From contig JAAWAD010000002.1 in NCBI GenBank assembly GCA_022791995.1, positions 1 through 33,943 on the forward strand: a DNA stretch of 33,943 nt. The letters run 5' to 3'. A model generated the notes under the pieces. That model worked only from the letters and a program-made list of their open reading frames with translations, was not told where the DNA came from and did no database searches. Source of the DNA: Lawsonibacter sp. GTDB lineage: Bacteria; Bacillota; Clostridia; Oscillospirales; Oscillospiraceae. The position numbers and the translations under genes are program-made. How positions within the stretch are numbered: the stretch's first letter is position 1; each line of letters starts with the position of its first letter. Below, one piece after another: positions 7,314 to 18,164 of the stretch.

Positions 7314-8153
7314 ATGAAACATAAAAAGCAAAAGCTGCTCCTGTGGCTGGGTATCCTGGGGGTTCTGCTGGTTGGGGTCTTCCTGACCGGCAGCCGGGGG
7401 GGCGGACACGGGGAATCCATCCAGACGGCCATGCGGGACGCCGTGCTCCACGACGTGAACCGGATCAGTCTGCTGGGCCTGAAGGACGTGAACCCGGGGC
7501 TGATCTCTGCCATGCTGGTGACCGCCGTGCTGCTGCTGGCCGCGGCCCTGCTCCGAGTGCTGGTCATTCCCCGGTTCCAGTATGTCCCCGGAAAGCTCCA
7601 GCTGGTGCTGGAGGAGGCGGTGGGCATGTTCGACCGGATGGCCAGGTCCAACAGCCCGCACCGGAACCGCTTTCTGGGGGCCTATCTCTTCGCGGCGGGG
7701 ACCTACATCTTTGTGGGCACCCTCTTCGAACTCTTCGGCTTTCAGGCGGTGACGGCGGGGGGCGCCTCCATTGCCCTGCCGGCCCCCCTGTCCGACGTGA
7801 ACGCCGCCATCTCCCTGGGCTGCCTGTCCTATCTGGTGATCCTCTCCGGCGGAGCGGCCGGGGCGGGATTCCACGGGGTTATGGCAACCCTGAAGGAGTT
7901 CTCCCTGCCCATCTCCATGAGCTTCCGCCTCTTCGGCGCGCTGCTCAGCGGGCTGCTGGTCACCGAGCTGGTGTACTACTATGTCCAGCTCAGCTTTCTG
8001 CTGCCGGTGGTGGTGGGGGTGCTGTTCACCCTGCTCCACGCCCTGATCCAAAGCTATGTGCTTACCATGCTGACCGCGCTGTTTTACGGCGAGGTGTCGG
8101 AACCCGCACCAAAAAAAGAGAAAAAAAAGAAAGGCCGCAGCGCTCAGGCCTGA
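7314..8153 (+). CDS. atpB: F-type ATP synthase subunit a
   Basis: 279 aa membrane protein. It begins MKHKKQKLLLWLGILGVLL, a basic end followed by a hydrophobic helix. The essential arginine lies in ISMSFRLFGALLSG (the family normally reads MRLFGN). The last helix has HALIQSYVLTMLTALFYG, matching the conserved C-terminal Q-containing segment. The C-tail is lysine-rich. Subunit a forms the two half-channels against the c-ring in the F0 sector. The start is uncertain: no strong ribosome site lies before ATG 7314 (GGGAA is 13 nt away), and an in-frame GTG at 7305 with GGGAA 5 nt upstream is an alternative. It is first of seven genes, a-c-b-alpha-gamma-beta-epsilon, with no atpI upstream. Confidence 0.93.
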   Translation: MKHKKQKLLLWLGILGVLLVGVFLTGSRGGGHGESIQTAMRDAVLHDVNRISLLGLKDVNPGLISAMLVTAVLLLAAALLRVLVIPRFQYVPGKLQLVLEEAVGMFDRMARSNSPHRNRFLGAYLFAAGTYIFVGTLFELFGFQAVTAGGASIALPAPLSDVNAAISLGCLSYLVILSGGAAGAGFHGVMATLKEFSLPISMSFRLFGALLSGLLVTELVYYYVQLSFLLPVVVGVLFTLLHALIQSYVLTMLTALFYGEVSEPAPKKEKKKKGRSAQA

Positions 8154-8178
8154 CGGCTGTCTTTGGAGGTTGTTGACA

Positions 8179-8538
8179 ATGAATTTCAGAAAAAAATTCG
8201 TGTGGATGCTCCTTTTGACCCTGCTCCTCACGGCGGCTCTCGCCGTTCCCGCCTTTGCCGCCCCCGGTGAGCCCGAGGACGCTCCGGCCGCCGCCCAGAG
8301 CCAGGAGGAGAGCGGCATCGGCCTGAAGGCGGTCGCCGCCGGTCTGGCCATCGGCCTGGGCGCCGCCGGCGGCGCGGTGGGTATGGGCCTTGCCACCGCC
8401 AAGACGGCGGAGAGCATCTCCCGCCAGCCCGAGGCGGAGGGCAAAATCCGCACTACATTGATGCTGGGCCTGGTCTTTATTGAAACGGCGATTATTTATG
8501 CCCTGTTGGTGGTTATCCTGATTATATTCGTGCTGTAG
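8179..8538 (+). CDS. atpE: F-type ATP synthase subunit c with an N-terminal signal-like extension
   Basis: 119 aa, versus about 70-90 for most c subunits. GGAGG at 8165-8169 fixes ATG 8179. The extra N-terminus is a textbook signal peptide (MNFRKKF, then LLLTLLLTAALAVPAFA, likely cut after AFA), followed by ~20 acidic/Pro/Ala residues. The c hairpin follows: helix 1 GLAIGLGAAGGAVGMGLA, polar loop ISRQPEAEGK, and helix 2 LGLVFIETAIIYALLV with the ion-carrying Glu in FIET. The helix-1 position that is Gln in sodium-type c subunits is Met here, so protons are more likely; this is inference. It lies 25 nt after atpB and 87 nt before atpF. Confidence 0.93.
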   Translation: MNFRKKFVWMLLLTLLLTAALAVPAFAAPGEPEDAPAAAQSQEESGIGLKAVAAGLAIGLGAAGGAVGMGLATAKTAESISRQPEAEGKIRTTLMLGLVFIETAIIYALLVVILIIFVL

Positions 8539-8594
8539 CAGGGCACGCCCCGCCCCGCGGGGACAAAAGCAGAACAATAGGGATCGTGTGCGGC

Positions 8595-8609
8595 CCTGGC
8601 TGCACCAGG
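8595..8609 (+). other. hairpin before the atpF ribosome site
   Basis: CCTGG-CTGCA-CCAGG is a 5-bp stem in the 87-nt gap between atpE and atpF, just upstream of AAGGCGG. Gaps and hairpins next to atpE are common where c is made in excess; a role here is inference. Confidence 0.3.
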
Positions 8610-8625
8610 TAAGGCGGTGTAAGAG

Positions 8626-9138
8626 ATGAATATTCCCCTGAATATTGACTGGCAGCAGATTTTGCTGCACCTTTTGAACTTTGCCGTGCTGGCCGGCGGG
8701 CTGTACTGGCTGCTATACAGCCCGGTGAAGGCGTTCCTGGCCAAGCGGGAGGCGTACTACCAGAATCTGGAGGAGGAGGCCCAGAAAAGGACCGAGGCCG
8801 CCGCCCGGATGGAGCAGGACTGCCGGCAGCAGATGGAGCTGCTGGAGGAGGAGATCCGGGTCCGTCGGGCAGAGGCCCAGTCGGAGCTGCGCCGCTCCAT
8901 CCAGGCCCAGACCGAGGAGGCCAAGGAGCAGGCCGCCCGGATTCTGGCCGACGCTCGGGCCGCGGCCAGCCTGGAGCGGGACAAGATGATGCGCTCGGCC
9001 AACCAGGAGCTGTCCGCTATGGCCGCTGCCGCCGCCGAGAAAATGCTTCTTCAGGCGATGGCCCTGAAGGCGGAGGGCAACCCTTACGACCAGTTCCTCC
9101 GCATGACGGAAGGAGGCGGAACGGATGGAAGCAAGTGA
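8626..9138 (+). CDS. atpF: F-type ATP synthase subunit b
   Basis: 170 aa. It begins [20 protein letters not shown] with one membrane helix ([16 protein letters not shown]), then [22 protein letters not shown], the usual start of the b stalk. The rest is a long charged coiled coil rich in Glu, Arg, Gln and Ala up to [13 protein letters not shown], and a short tail. The length is that of an ordinary b subunit, so it does not carry a fused delta domain. Role: peripheral stalk dimer linking subunit a to F1. Its 3' end overlaps the next gene by 14 nt. Confidence 0.93.
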   Translation: MNIPLNIDWQQILLHLLNFAVLAGGLYWLLYSPVKAFLAKREAYYQNLEEEAQKRTEAAARMEQDCRQQMELLEEEIRVRRAEAQSELRRSIQAQTEEAKEQAARILADARAAASLERDKMMRSANQELSAMAAAAAEKMLLQAMALKAEGNPYDQFLRMTEGGGTDGSK

Positions 9139-10882
9139 GCGCACCGGGGAGAAGGCGGTCATCAAAAGCAAAACCCAGCCCACCCCGGAGCAGATGGAGC
9201 GGTTTGCCGCCTTTCTGGCCCAGAAGTACCAGCACCCTGTGCCGGTGGAGTGGAAGCAGGAGAGCGAGATGCCCGACGGCTTCCGGCTGGAGGTGGGCTC
9301 GGACGTCTATGACTGGTATCTGGAGAGCTGGCTGCGCCAGCTGAAGGAGCGGCTGGAGGGCCTGACCCCCGGCCAGAGCTCCGCCATCCCCCTGATCCGC
9401 CAGACCATGGAGAACTGGTCCCCCTCCACCCAGCCGGTGGAGCAGGGCGAGGTGCTCTCTGTAGGCGACGAGATCGCCCGGGTGAGCGGCCTGGAGCGGG
9501 CCTCCTTCGGGGAGATCCTCCTCTTCGCCTCCGGGGTGAAGGGGATGGTGCAGGAGCTGCGCCAGGACGAGATCGGCTGTATCCTCTTCGGCGACGACCG
9601 GGAGATTCAGGCGGGAAGCCGGGTCTACCGCACCGGTAAGACCGCCGGCGTCCCTGTGGGCGAGGAGTTTTTGGGCCGGGTGGTGGACGCCCTGGGCACC
9701 CCTATCGACGGCAAGGGGGAAATCCGAGCCACCGAGTACCGGCCCGTGGAGCAGCCCGCCCCCACCATTGTGGAGCGCCAGCCGGTGAACCGGCCCATGG
9801 AGACCGGCCTGCTGGCCATCGACTCCATGTTCCCCATCGGACGGGGCCAGCGGGAACTGATTATCGGGGACCGGCAGACCGGCAAAACGGCCATCGCCCT
9901 GGATACCATCCTGAACCAGAAGGGAAAGGACGTGGTGTGCATCTATGTGGCCATCGGACAGAAGGCCAGCTCTGTGGCCCGTCTGGTGGATACCCTGACC
10001 CAGCGGGAGGCCATGGATTACTCCATTGTGGTCAGTGCCCCCGCCAGCGCCCCCGCCTCCCTCCAGTACATCGCCCCCTACGCCGGCTGCGCGTTGGGAG
10101 AGTACTTTATGCACAAGGGCCGGGATGTGCTGATCGTCTACGACGACCTGTCCAAGCACGCCATCGCCTACCGGGCCCTGAGCCTGCTGCTGGGCCGCTC
10201 CCCCGGACGGGAGGCCTACCCCGGCGACGTGTTCTACCTCCACTCCCGCCTGCTGGAGCGCTCGGCCCACCTGTCCGACGCCCTGGGCGGGGGCAGCATG
10301 ACCGCCCTGCCCATCGTGGAGACCCAGGCGGGCGACGTGGCCGCCTATATCCCCACCAACATCATCTCCATTACAGACGGCCAAATCTTCCTGGAGAACG
10401 ACCTGTTCTATGCCGGACAGCGGCCGGCGGTGAACGTGGGCCTGTCCGTCTCCCGCGTGGGCGGCGACGCCCAGACCAAGGCCATGAAGACCGCCGCCGG
10501 GGCCATCCGACTGGACCTGGCCCAGTACCGGGAGATGGAGGTCTTTACCCAGTTTGCCAGCGACCTGGACGAGGCCACCCGCCGGCAGCTGATCTATGGC
10601 CAGGGGCTGATGCGCCTGATCCGGCAGCCCCAGTACCACCCCATGAGCCAGCACGAGCAGGTGCTGACCCTGCTGGCCGCCCTGCACCACGTGATGCAGG
10701 AGGTCCCCCTGGACCGGATGGAGGAGTTCCGCCAGGAGCTGGTGGACTATGCCCGGGAGCAGGAGCCCGAGCTGTGCCGGGAGATCGACCGGACAGGCCA
10801 GCTGAGCCAGGAGGACCGGCAGAAGCTGCTGGCCCTGTCCCAGTCCTTCCTGAAAAAATGGCAGGAAAAGTGTGGTGGCTGA
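9125..10882 (+). CDS. atpA: F-type ATP synthase subunit alpha with an N-terminal delta-like domain (delta-alpha fusion)
   Basis: 585 aa, about 80 longer than usual. AGGAGG at 9113-9118 fixes ATG 9125, so the extension is translated. Residues ~18-80 read like the C-terminal domain of delta/OSCP: a helix [17 protein letters not shown], a strand pair around VPVEWKQE and [13 protein letters not shown], then a helix [12 protein letters not shown]; delta normally has GGxxxRIGDxVIDGSxxxxLxxLxxxL here. Ordinary alpha follows: N-terminal helix [23 protein letters not shown], Walker A GDRQTGKT at residues 248-255, and [10 protein letters not shown] with the arginine finger. No separate atpH exists between b and alpha. 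Alpha holds the non-catalytic nucleotide sites of F1. The fusion would tie the b-binding part of delta covalently to alpha. Confidence 0.92.
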   Translation: MEASERTGEKAVIKSKTQPTPEQMERFAAFLAQKYQHPVPVEWKQESEMPDGFRLEVGSDVYDWYLESWLRQLKERLEGLTPGQSSAIPLIRQTMENWSPSTQPVEQGEVLSVGDEIARVSGLERASFGEILLFASGVKGMVQELRQDEIGCILFGDDREIQAGSRVYRTGKTAGVPVGEEFLGRVVDALGTPIDGKGEIRATEYRPVEQPAPTIVERQPVNRPMETGLLAIDSMFPIGRGQRELIIGDRQTGKTAIALDTILNQKGKDVVCIYVAIGQKASSVARLVDTLTQREAMDYSIVVSAPASAPASLQYIAPYAGCALGEYFMHKGRDVLIVYDDLSKHAIAYRALSLLLGRSPGREAYPGDVFYLHSRLLERSAHLSDALGGGSMTALPIVETQAGDVAAYIPTNIISITDGQIFLENDLFYAGQRPAVNVGLSVSRVGGDAQTKAMKTAAGAIRLDLAQYREMEVFTQFASDLDEATRRQLIYGQGLMRLIRQPQYHPMSQHEQVLTLLAALHHVMQEVPLDRMEEFRQELVDYAREQEPELCREIDRTGQLSQEDRQKLLALSQSFLKKWQEKCGG

Positions 10883-10883
10883 G

Positions 10884-13626
<2,743 letters not shown>

Positions 13627-13634
13627 CAGAACAG

Positions 13635-13670
13635 CCGCCCGTCCCCATGCAGGGGACGGGCGGTTTGCTT
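13635..13670 (+). terminator. rho-independent terminator of the ATP synthase operon
   Basis: A perfect 12-bp stem (CCGCCCGTCCCC at 13635-13646 with GGGGACGGGCGG at 13652-13663), 5-nt loop, then TTTGCTTCTT. It starts 8 bp after atpC. Confidence 0.9.
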
Positions 13671-13695
13671 CTTCAAAAAAGTGAAAGTTCTTTCG

Positions 13696-13719
13696 GTTCC
13701 TTTCTTACAAGAAAGGAAC
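13696..13719. other. inverted repeat between the converging atp and folC genes
   Basis: GTTCCTTTC-TTACAA-GAAAGGAAC is a perfect 9-bp inverted repeat located 30 bp past the folC stop. On the minus strand it could end folC transcription, though the following T content is modest. It could also be a copy of a dispersed repeat, which this window alone cannot show. Confidence 0.4.
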
Positions 13720-13749
13720 GCCCGGCCGGCGAGGCCAAACGGACGGGCT

Positions 13750-15006
13750 TCAGCACAGGCCCAGGAGATGGCGCAGCGCGCCAATCAGGTAGAGGGAGCC
13801 CCAGGCGCACACCGGCGTTTCGGGACCGGAGCGTGCGAGGACGGCCTCCAGCCCCGCCTGGGGAGAGGGGGCGGAAACGGCCTGAGCGCCCCGGCGCTGG
13901 AGGTGGGCGGCCAGGTCCCGGGCGGGCAGGGCACGGGGGCTGTCCGGGGTGACGGTGACAAAGCCCCGGGCCAGGGGGAGCAGAGACTCTGCCATAGAGG
14001 GGTAGTCCTTGTCCTCCAGGACCCCCGTGAGAAACCAGAACGTTTTGCCGGGGTACAGGGCCGCCAGACTTTGGGCCAGGGCAGCGGTGCAGGGAGGATT
14101 GTGGGCCCCGTCCAGCAGAAGGTCGGGGGCGCGGCGGACCAGCTCCAGCCGCCCGGGCCACCGGGCTTCAGCCAGTCCCGCCTGGACGGCCTGCTCCGGG
14201 ATGGGCCAGCCCCGCGCCCGGAGAACCTGCACCGCGTCCAGTACGGCGGCGGCGTTCTGGAGCTGGTGCTCCCCCAGCAGAGAGAGCCGGTAAGGCCCCC
14301 GGCCCCGGTAGGTAAAGGCCGTCCCCTCCAGACCGGAGGACAGGACCTCCAGCGTCTCCGGAGCGGTGCATGTCAGCGGGATACCCCCGTCCCGGCAGAC
14401 CTCCTCCACCACCGCCATTACCGCCGGGTCCTGGCGGCAGAGGACCGCCCGGCTCCCCGGCTTAAGGATGCCCGCCTTTTCCCGGGCAATCTGCGGCAGG
14501 GTGTCCCCCAGCTGCTGGGTGTGCTCCAGGCCGATGGTGGTGAGCACCGCGGCCTCTGGCGGGGGGATGACGTTGGTGGAGTCCAGCCGCCCCCCCAGGC
14601 CGGTCTCAAGTACCACGAGCTCACAACCCTCCCGCCGGAACCAGAGCATAGCAATGGCGGTCATCAGCTCGAACTCGGTCTCCTCCCGGGCGGCGGAGAG
14701 CACCTGGGCGGTCAGCTCCGCCAGCGCCTCCCCGGGGATGGGCTGTCCGTCCACCTGGAACCGCTCCCGGAAATCCCACAGATGGGGAGAGGTGTACAGC
14801 CCGGTGCGCAGGCCCGCCCGGGTGAGGATTCCGGACAGCATGGCGGCGGTGGAGCCCTTGCCGTTGCTGCCGGCAATGTGGACAAACTTCATCCCGGTCT
14901 GAGGGGTCCCCAGGCGGTCCAGAAGCGCCCGGGTGCGCGCCAGGCCCGGGGGCTGCCCCGTCCAGGCGCGCTGGTGGATGAGGGAGACGGCCTCCTGTTC
15001 GGTCAT
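13750..15006 (-). CDS. folC: folylpolyglutamate synthase / dihydrofolate synthase family (FolC)
   Basis: 418 aa, typical Mur-ligase-family FolC. The start is MTEQEAVSLIHQRAW, set by GGGAGGGAG upstream of ATG 15006. The P-loop is HIAGSNGKGSTAAML (AGSNGKGST at residues 45-53), then GLYTSPHLWDFRERF, VLETGLGGRLDSTNV, TTIGLEHTQQLG, REKAGILKPG and the C-terminal LLLDGAHNP. Reaction: ATP-dependent addition of glutamate to folates, keeping them in the cell and raising enzyme affinity. It is 16 bp downstream of folT and so probably shares the riboswitch-controlled transcript. Confidence 0.93.
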   Translation of the reverse strand: MTEQEAVSLIHQRAWTGQPPGLARTRALLDRLGTPQTGMKFVHIAGSNGKGSTAAMLSGILTRAGLRTGLYTSPHLWDFRERFQVDGQPIPGEALAELTAQVLSAAREETEFELMTAIAMLWFRREGCELVVLETGLGGRLDSTNVIPPPEAAVLTTIGLEHTQQLGDTLPQIAREKAGILKPGSRAVLCRQDPAVMAVVEEVCRDGGIPLTCTAPETLEVLSSGLEGTAFTYRGRGPYRLSLLGEHQLQNAAAVLDAVQVLRARGWPIPEQAVQAGLAEARWPGRLELVRRAPDLLLDGAHNPPCTAALAQSLAALYPGKTFWFLTGVLEDKDYPSMAESLLPLARGFVTVTPDSPRALPARDLAAHLQRRGAQAVSAPSPQAGLEAVLARSGPETPVCAWGSLYLIGALRHLLGLC

Positions 15007-15022
15007 GGCGTTCTCCCTCCCG

Positions 15023-15586
15023 TCAGCGGCCGCCGGCATCCAGAATGCCGCTGCGGCGCAGCAGGTGCATCAGGGGCATACAGACCGCGGCCACCAGTAC
15101 GGCGGTGACCGCCCCCGTCACATACCGGCCCGGGGTGATGAACAGGACGGGGGCGAAGGAGGTGCGGTAGAAGAGGCTGTCCAGCCACATCCCCACGGTG
15201 TTCCCCGTGGTGGTGAGGATTGCCCCCAGCACGCACACGGTGCAGCAGGCCGCAGGCCGCCGCTCCAGAGGCAGGCCGGTCCGCCGGAACCAGAGGGCGG
15301 CGCTTCCCACCACCAGAGCCCGGATGGCCGGGGGCCAGATCCACAGAAAGGTGGTGGGCACCAGGCCGTAGGGGCCGTTGACCTGCACGATGAACTCTCC
15401 CAGGACGGCCACCGCTGCCCCCTCCAGCGGGCCGAAGAGCATGGCCGCCAGCACAATGGGCAGCGAGGCAAAGTTGAACTTGAAGTAGGGGGTCTGGATG
15501 GACAGGGTCATCTTCAGCAGGACCATCATGGCGGTGAGCAGGGACAGGGCGCACAGGGTATGGAGGGTGCTTCGGGTTGTTTTCAT
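15023..15586 (-). CDS. folT: folate ECF transporter S component (FolT-like)
   Basis: 187 aa, about six membrane helices and no ATPase domain, as expected of an ECF substrate-binding S component. It begins MKTTRSTLHTLCALSLLTAM. Typical S-component features are FKFNFASLPIVLAAMLFGPLEGAAVAVLGEF-type segments (the GPLEGAAVA loop) and ITPGRYVTGAVTAVL. Folate specificity comes mainly from context: a tetrahydrofolate riboswitch lies directly upstream and folC directly downstream. AAAGGAG at 15596-15602 fixes ATG 15586. The shared ECF energising module (EcfA1, EcfA2, EcfT) is not in the window. Confidence 0.88.
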   Translation of the reverse strand: MKTTRSTLHTLCALSLLTAMMVLLKMTLSIQTPYFKFNFASLPIVLAAMLFGPLEGAAVAVLGEFIVQVNGPYGLVPTTFLWIWPPAIRALVVGSAALWFRRTGLPLERRPAACCTVCVLGAILTTTGNTVGMWLDSLFYRTSFAPVLFITPGRYVTGAVTAVLVAAVCMPLMHLLRRSGILDAGGR

Positions 15587-15594
15587 AAAAATAC

Positions 15595-15627
15595 GCTCCT
15601 TTCTTGGCGTGTTGCCACGAAAGGAGC
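15595..15627 (-). promoter_or_regulatory. ribosome-site-sequestering hairpin (riboswitch expression platform) of folT
   Basis: In the folT mRNA the sequence GAAAGGAGC, which contains the ribosome site, is a perfect complement of GCUCCUUUC 15 nt earlier. A further 4-bp UGGC/GCCA stem stacks inside the loop. The same CUCCU can instead pair with AGGAG (15631-15635) at the 3' edge of the riboswitch. This is the layout of a translational on/off switch. Confidence 0.65.
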
Positions 15628-15637
15628 CCACTCCTCC

Positions 15638-15738
15638 ATGGCAGCGGATGCGGCACAGCACCGCGGGGAACGGAACTCCCCTTCGTCCGCCGGCAACCTC
15701 CCATCCGGCGGCACTTGACGCGCTGTACCTACTCTGTC
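15638..15738 (-). ncRNA. tetrahydrofolate riboswitch upstream of folT
   Basis: Read on the minus strand, the conserved blocks of the THF riboswitch occur in order: AGAGTAG (15729-15735), GCGTCAAGTGCC, GGGAGGTTGCC, CGGACGAA, and CCGCATCCGCTGCC at the 3' end. Known: this class binds reduced folates and controls folate transport and synthesis genes in Firmicutes. It lies 30 bp after the fchA stop. I saw no good promoter between them, so it is probably reached by read-through from the fchA promoter. Confidence 0.88.
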
Positions 15739-15766
15739 AGGATATTCTCTTTTTGCTGGGCGGAAA

Positions 15767-16384
15767 TCAGCTGTACCGTTTCAAAACGGCCTCGTAGACC
15801 TGGTCGGCCACCTTCCAGTACCGCTCCACCAGCGCGTCCGCCTGGGCGTTCAGACCCTCGGCATAGGCCCGGTCGGCCATGGGCTTGGTGTTGACCTTCA
15901 GATTGAGCCACGCGCCGTACAGGGCGCTCCAGCAGAAGATGACGCCCGTCCCCACGTCGGACAGCAGCATGGCGCTGCCCTTGTCCAGCAGGGCCTGGTG
16001 CAGCTCGATGGCCTGGCAGGACAGGCGCAGCAGCTCCATGGGGGGCTCGGCCGCCTGACGCAGGCAGCGCTCCAGCACCTCTCCCCGGGTGGGGTCGTCC
16101 TTGGGAATGGCATAGGCCCGGGACAGGGGCCGGAAGGCGGCGGCATCGGCCTCTACAAGGGAGAGCAGCTTTTCTTGCAGCACCTCCAGCTGAGCCAGAA
16201 TGGCCGTTACCTCTTCCTCCGCGGCGGCGTACCGGGGGTTTCCCACCGTGTAGCGGCCCACCATGGAGCCCAGGGCCGCCCCCAGCGCCCCCACCAGGGC
16301 GGAGGCTCCGCCTCCCCCGGGAATGGGCGTTTTGGCGGCCAGCTGGCGGGTAAAGGCGGCGACGCTCTGTTCCGTCAGGTCCAT
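15767..16384 (-). CDS. fchA: cyclodeaminase/cyclohydrolase family protein (FchA-like methenyl-THF cyclohydrolase)
   Basis: 205 aa. It begins MDLTEQSVAAFTRQLAAKTP and has the family motif PIPGGGGASALVGALGAALGSMV near residues 22-44. Helical segments and a C-terminus with YAEGLNAQADALVERYW follow. Family role: 5,10-methenyl-THF cyclohydrolase (or formimino-THF cyclodeaminase). With fhs, folT and folC nearby, the cyclohydrolase role after Fhs is more likely. Start ATG 16384 has GGGGGAG about 10 nt upstream and a promoter at 16449-16477. No folD is visible in the window. Confidence 0.88.
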   Translation of the reverse strand: MDLTEQSVAAFTRQLAAKTPIPGGGGASALVGALGAALGSMVGRYTVGNPRYAAAEEEVTAILAQLEVLQEKLLSLVEADAAAFRPLSRAYAIPKDDPTRGEVLERCLRQAAEPPMELLRLSCQAIELHQALLDKGSAMLLSDVGTGVIFCWSALYGAWLNLKVNTKPMADRAYAEGLNAQADALVERYWKVADQVYEAVLKRYS

Positions 16385-16448
16385 ATGACAACACTCCCCC
16401 TTCGATGGCCGGCGGACGTTTTTTGGGCCGGCGACAGCTGTGCCCCCT

Positions 16449-16477
16449 ATTCTATCAGCACCTCCCCCCTTTTGCAA
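16449..16477 (-). promoter_or_regulatory. sigma-A promoter for fchA
   Basis: On the minus strand TTGCAA (16472-16477), 17 bp, TAGAAT (16449-16454). Expected start near 16442. The leader contains a GCCGGC inverted repeat (16408-16433 region). Confidence 0.6.
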
Positions 16478-16564
16478 GATGGGCGGAGGATATTTTTTTT
16501 CTTTGGGGGACGGGAACGTGCAACTTTTCCAGGGTGCGCCGGGCGTAAGTGAAGGGGGGATATC

Positions 16565-16861
16565 GTGACAAAGGGGAAGCTTCCAGACAGGGAGCAGATT
16601 TTAAAGCGGATGTGGCGGCTGGCAAACGCCAAGGCGGAGGACGCCGTCCGGCTGGCCTGCTACCCCGAGGAGGAGCGGGAACGGCTGGACAAGCTGGACC
16701 TGGATGCCCTGACCGAGTTCAAGCGGGGGTCCAACGGGGTTATTGAGCTGAAGTTTGCTGACCGGGCCCGGCTGCTGGAGCGGCTGTTGGACGCCGCCGA
16801 CCACAGCGGCGAGGAGCAGGTGGACCGGTTCCTCCAGGCCATGGAGGAAAAGGGGGGATAG
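16565..16861 (+). CDS. phage terminase small subunit-like protein
   Basis: 98 aa, starting at GTG 16565 with AAGGGGGGA about 6 nt upstream. It is helical and charged (EQILKRMWRLANAKAEDAVRLA, LDKLDLDALTEFKRGSNGVIELKFADRARLLERLL). The central EFKR..NG.IELK..DR pattern resembles small-terminase proteins of PBSX-type elements, and it lies 4 nt before the large terminase. In the family the small subunit recognises DNA for packaging. Assignment rests largely on position. No clear promoter is seen in the 85 bp upstream, and it is divergent from fchA. Confidence 0.65.
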   Translation: MTKGKLPDREQILKRMWRLANAKAEDAVRLACYPEEERERLDKLDLDALTEFKRGSNGVIELKFADRARLLERLLDAADHSGEEQVDRFLQAMEEKGG

Positions 16862-16865
16862 CCGC

Positions 16866-18125
16866 GTGGAGCAGCTGAGGTTTTCACCCAAGCAGCGGCG
16901 GGTGCTCACCTGGTGGCGGCCCGGCTCCCCCGACCGGGACAGACAGGCCATCCTCTGCGACGGGGCGGTGCGCAGCGGCAAGACCCTGTGTACCGGGCTG
17001 TCCTTCTTCTGCTGGGCCATGCAGTCCTTTCACAAGCGGAATTTTGCCCTGTGCGGCAAGACCATCGTCTCGGTCCGGCGCAACCTGCTGGAGGAGCTGC
17101 TGCCCCTGCTGGAGCGTATGGGCTTTCGCTGGGAGCAGAAGCTGTCCCGCAACCTTCTGGTGGTCCGCCTGGGGAGCCGGCGCAACACCTTTTACCTCTT
17201 CGGCGGAAAGGATGAGGGCTCTGCCGCCCTGATTCAGGGGATGACCCTGGCCGGAGCCCTGCTGGATGAGGCCGCCCTGATGCCCCGCTCCTTTGTGGAG
17301 CAGACCATCGCCCGGTGCTCGGTGACGGGCAGCCGCCTTTGGTTCTCCTGCAACCCGGAGTCCCCCGCCCACTGGTTCTATCAGGAGTGGGTGGCCAAGG
17401 CGGAGGAGAAGCGGGTGCTGCGCCTCCACTTTACCATGGAGGACAACCCCGGCCTGTCCCGGGAGGCCCTGGAACGGTACCGAACCATGTTCCAGGGGGT
17501 CTTCTACCGGCGGTTCGTCCTGGGGGAGTGGGTGGCCGCCGAGGGGCTGGTCTATGACTTTTTTGACGAAAGTCTGGTCCAGGACCCGCCCCAGGAGGAA
17601 TTGGAGGAGTGGTATATCTCCTGCGACTACGGCACTGTCAACCCCACCTCTATGGGCCTGTGGGGCAGACGGGGGGAGACCTGGTACCGGGTGGACGAGT
17701 TCTACTATGACGCCAGAGCCCGGCGGCGGCAGAAAACCGACGAGGAGTATGCCGACGACCTGGCCCGACTGGCCGGGGGTCGGAGTATCCGAGCCGTCGT
17801 CGCCGACCCCTCCGCCGCCAGCTTCCTTGAGACCCTGCGGCGCAGAGGCTGGCGGGTGCGCCGGGCGGAAAATGAGGTGCTCTCCGGCATTCGCCTGACC
17901 GCCAAGCTGCTGAAGGCGAGCCGACTGGTTATTTGCAGCGGGTGCAGGGACGCCATCCGGGAGTTCTCCCTGTACCGCTGGGAGGAGAAATCCGACGGCC
18001 AGGACCGGGTGCGGAAGGAACACGACCACGCCATGGACGAGATCCGCTACTTTGCCGCTACTGTGGCGGGAAAGGAGACCGAAGTCGGATTTTATGCCGG
18101 GTGTGTGGAGAGAAGGGCGTTTTAA
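16866..18125 (+). CDS. phage terminase large subunit (PBSX/XtmB type)
   Basis: 419 aa. The start is GTG 16866 (VEQLRFSPKQRRVL), with AAGGGGGGAT about 8 nt upstream; the frame is open further upstream but without family similarity. The ATPase has Walker A GAVRSGKT at residues 33-40 and Walker B GALLDEAALM. The motif VTGSRLWFSCNPES follows. The C-terminal RNase-H-fold nuclease shows its acidic residues in CDYGTVNP, VVADPSAASF and HDHAMDEIRYF. It is complete, with no missing catalytic motif. Role: the motor that cuts and pumps DNA into a prohead through the portal. Confidence 0.95.
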   Translation: MEQLRFSPKQRRVLTWWRPGSPDRDRQAILCDGAVRSGKTLCTGLSFFCWAMQSFHKRNFALCGKTIVSVRRNLLEELLPLLERMGFRWEQKLSRNLLVVRLGSRRNTFYLFGGKDEGSAALIQGMTLAGALLDEAALMPRSFVEQTIARCSVTGSRLWFSCNPESPAHWFYQEWVAKAEEKRVLRLHFTMEDNPGLSREALERYRTMFQGVFYRRFVLGEWVAAEGLVYDFFDESLVQDPPQEELEEWYISCDYGTVNPTSMGLWGRRGETWYRVDEFYYDARARRRQKTDEEYADDLARLAGGRSIRAVVADPSAASFLETLRRRGWRVRRAENEVLSGIRLTAKLLKASRLVICSGCRDAIREFSLYRWEEKSDGQDRVRKEHDHAMDEIRYFAATVAGKETEVGFYAGCVERRAF

Positions 18126-18164
18126 ATGGCCCGCGCTGAAATCAAAGATGAGGAGGAATCAGCC

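Noticed and set aside
8440-8530. Sodium-type ion-binding signature in the c subunit (E-T and Tyr in helix 2)
   Set aside because: The helix-2 Glu-Thr and Tyr resemble sodium-type subunits, but the key helix-1 Gln is Met here, so a sodium-driven enzyme is not supported.
16400-16565. attL-type repeat or tRNA end at the left edge of the phage cluster
   Set aside because: No tRNA fragment and no direct repeat matching 29902-29979 could be seen.
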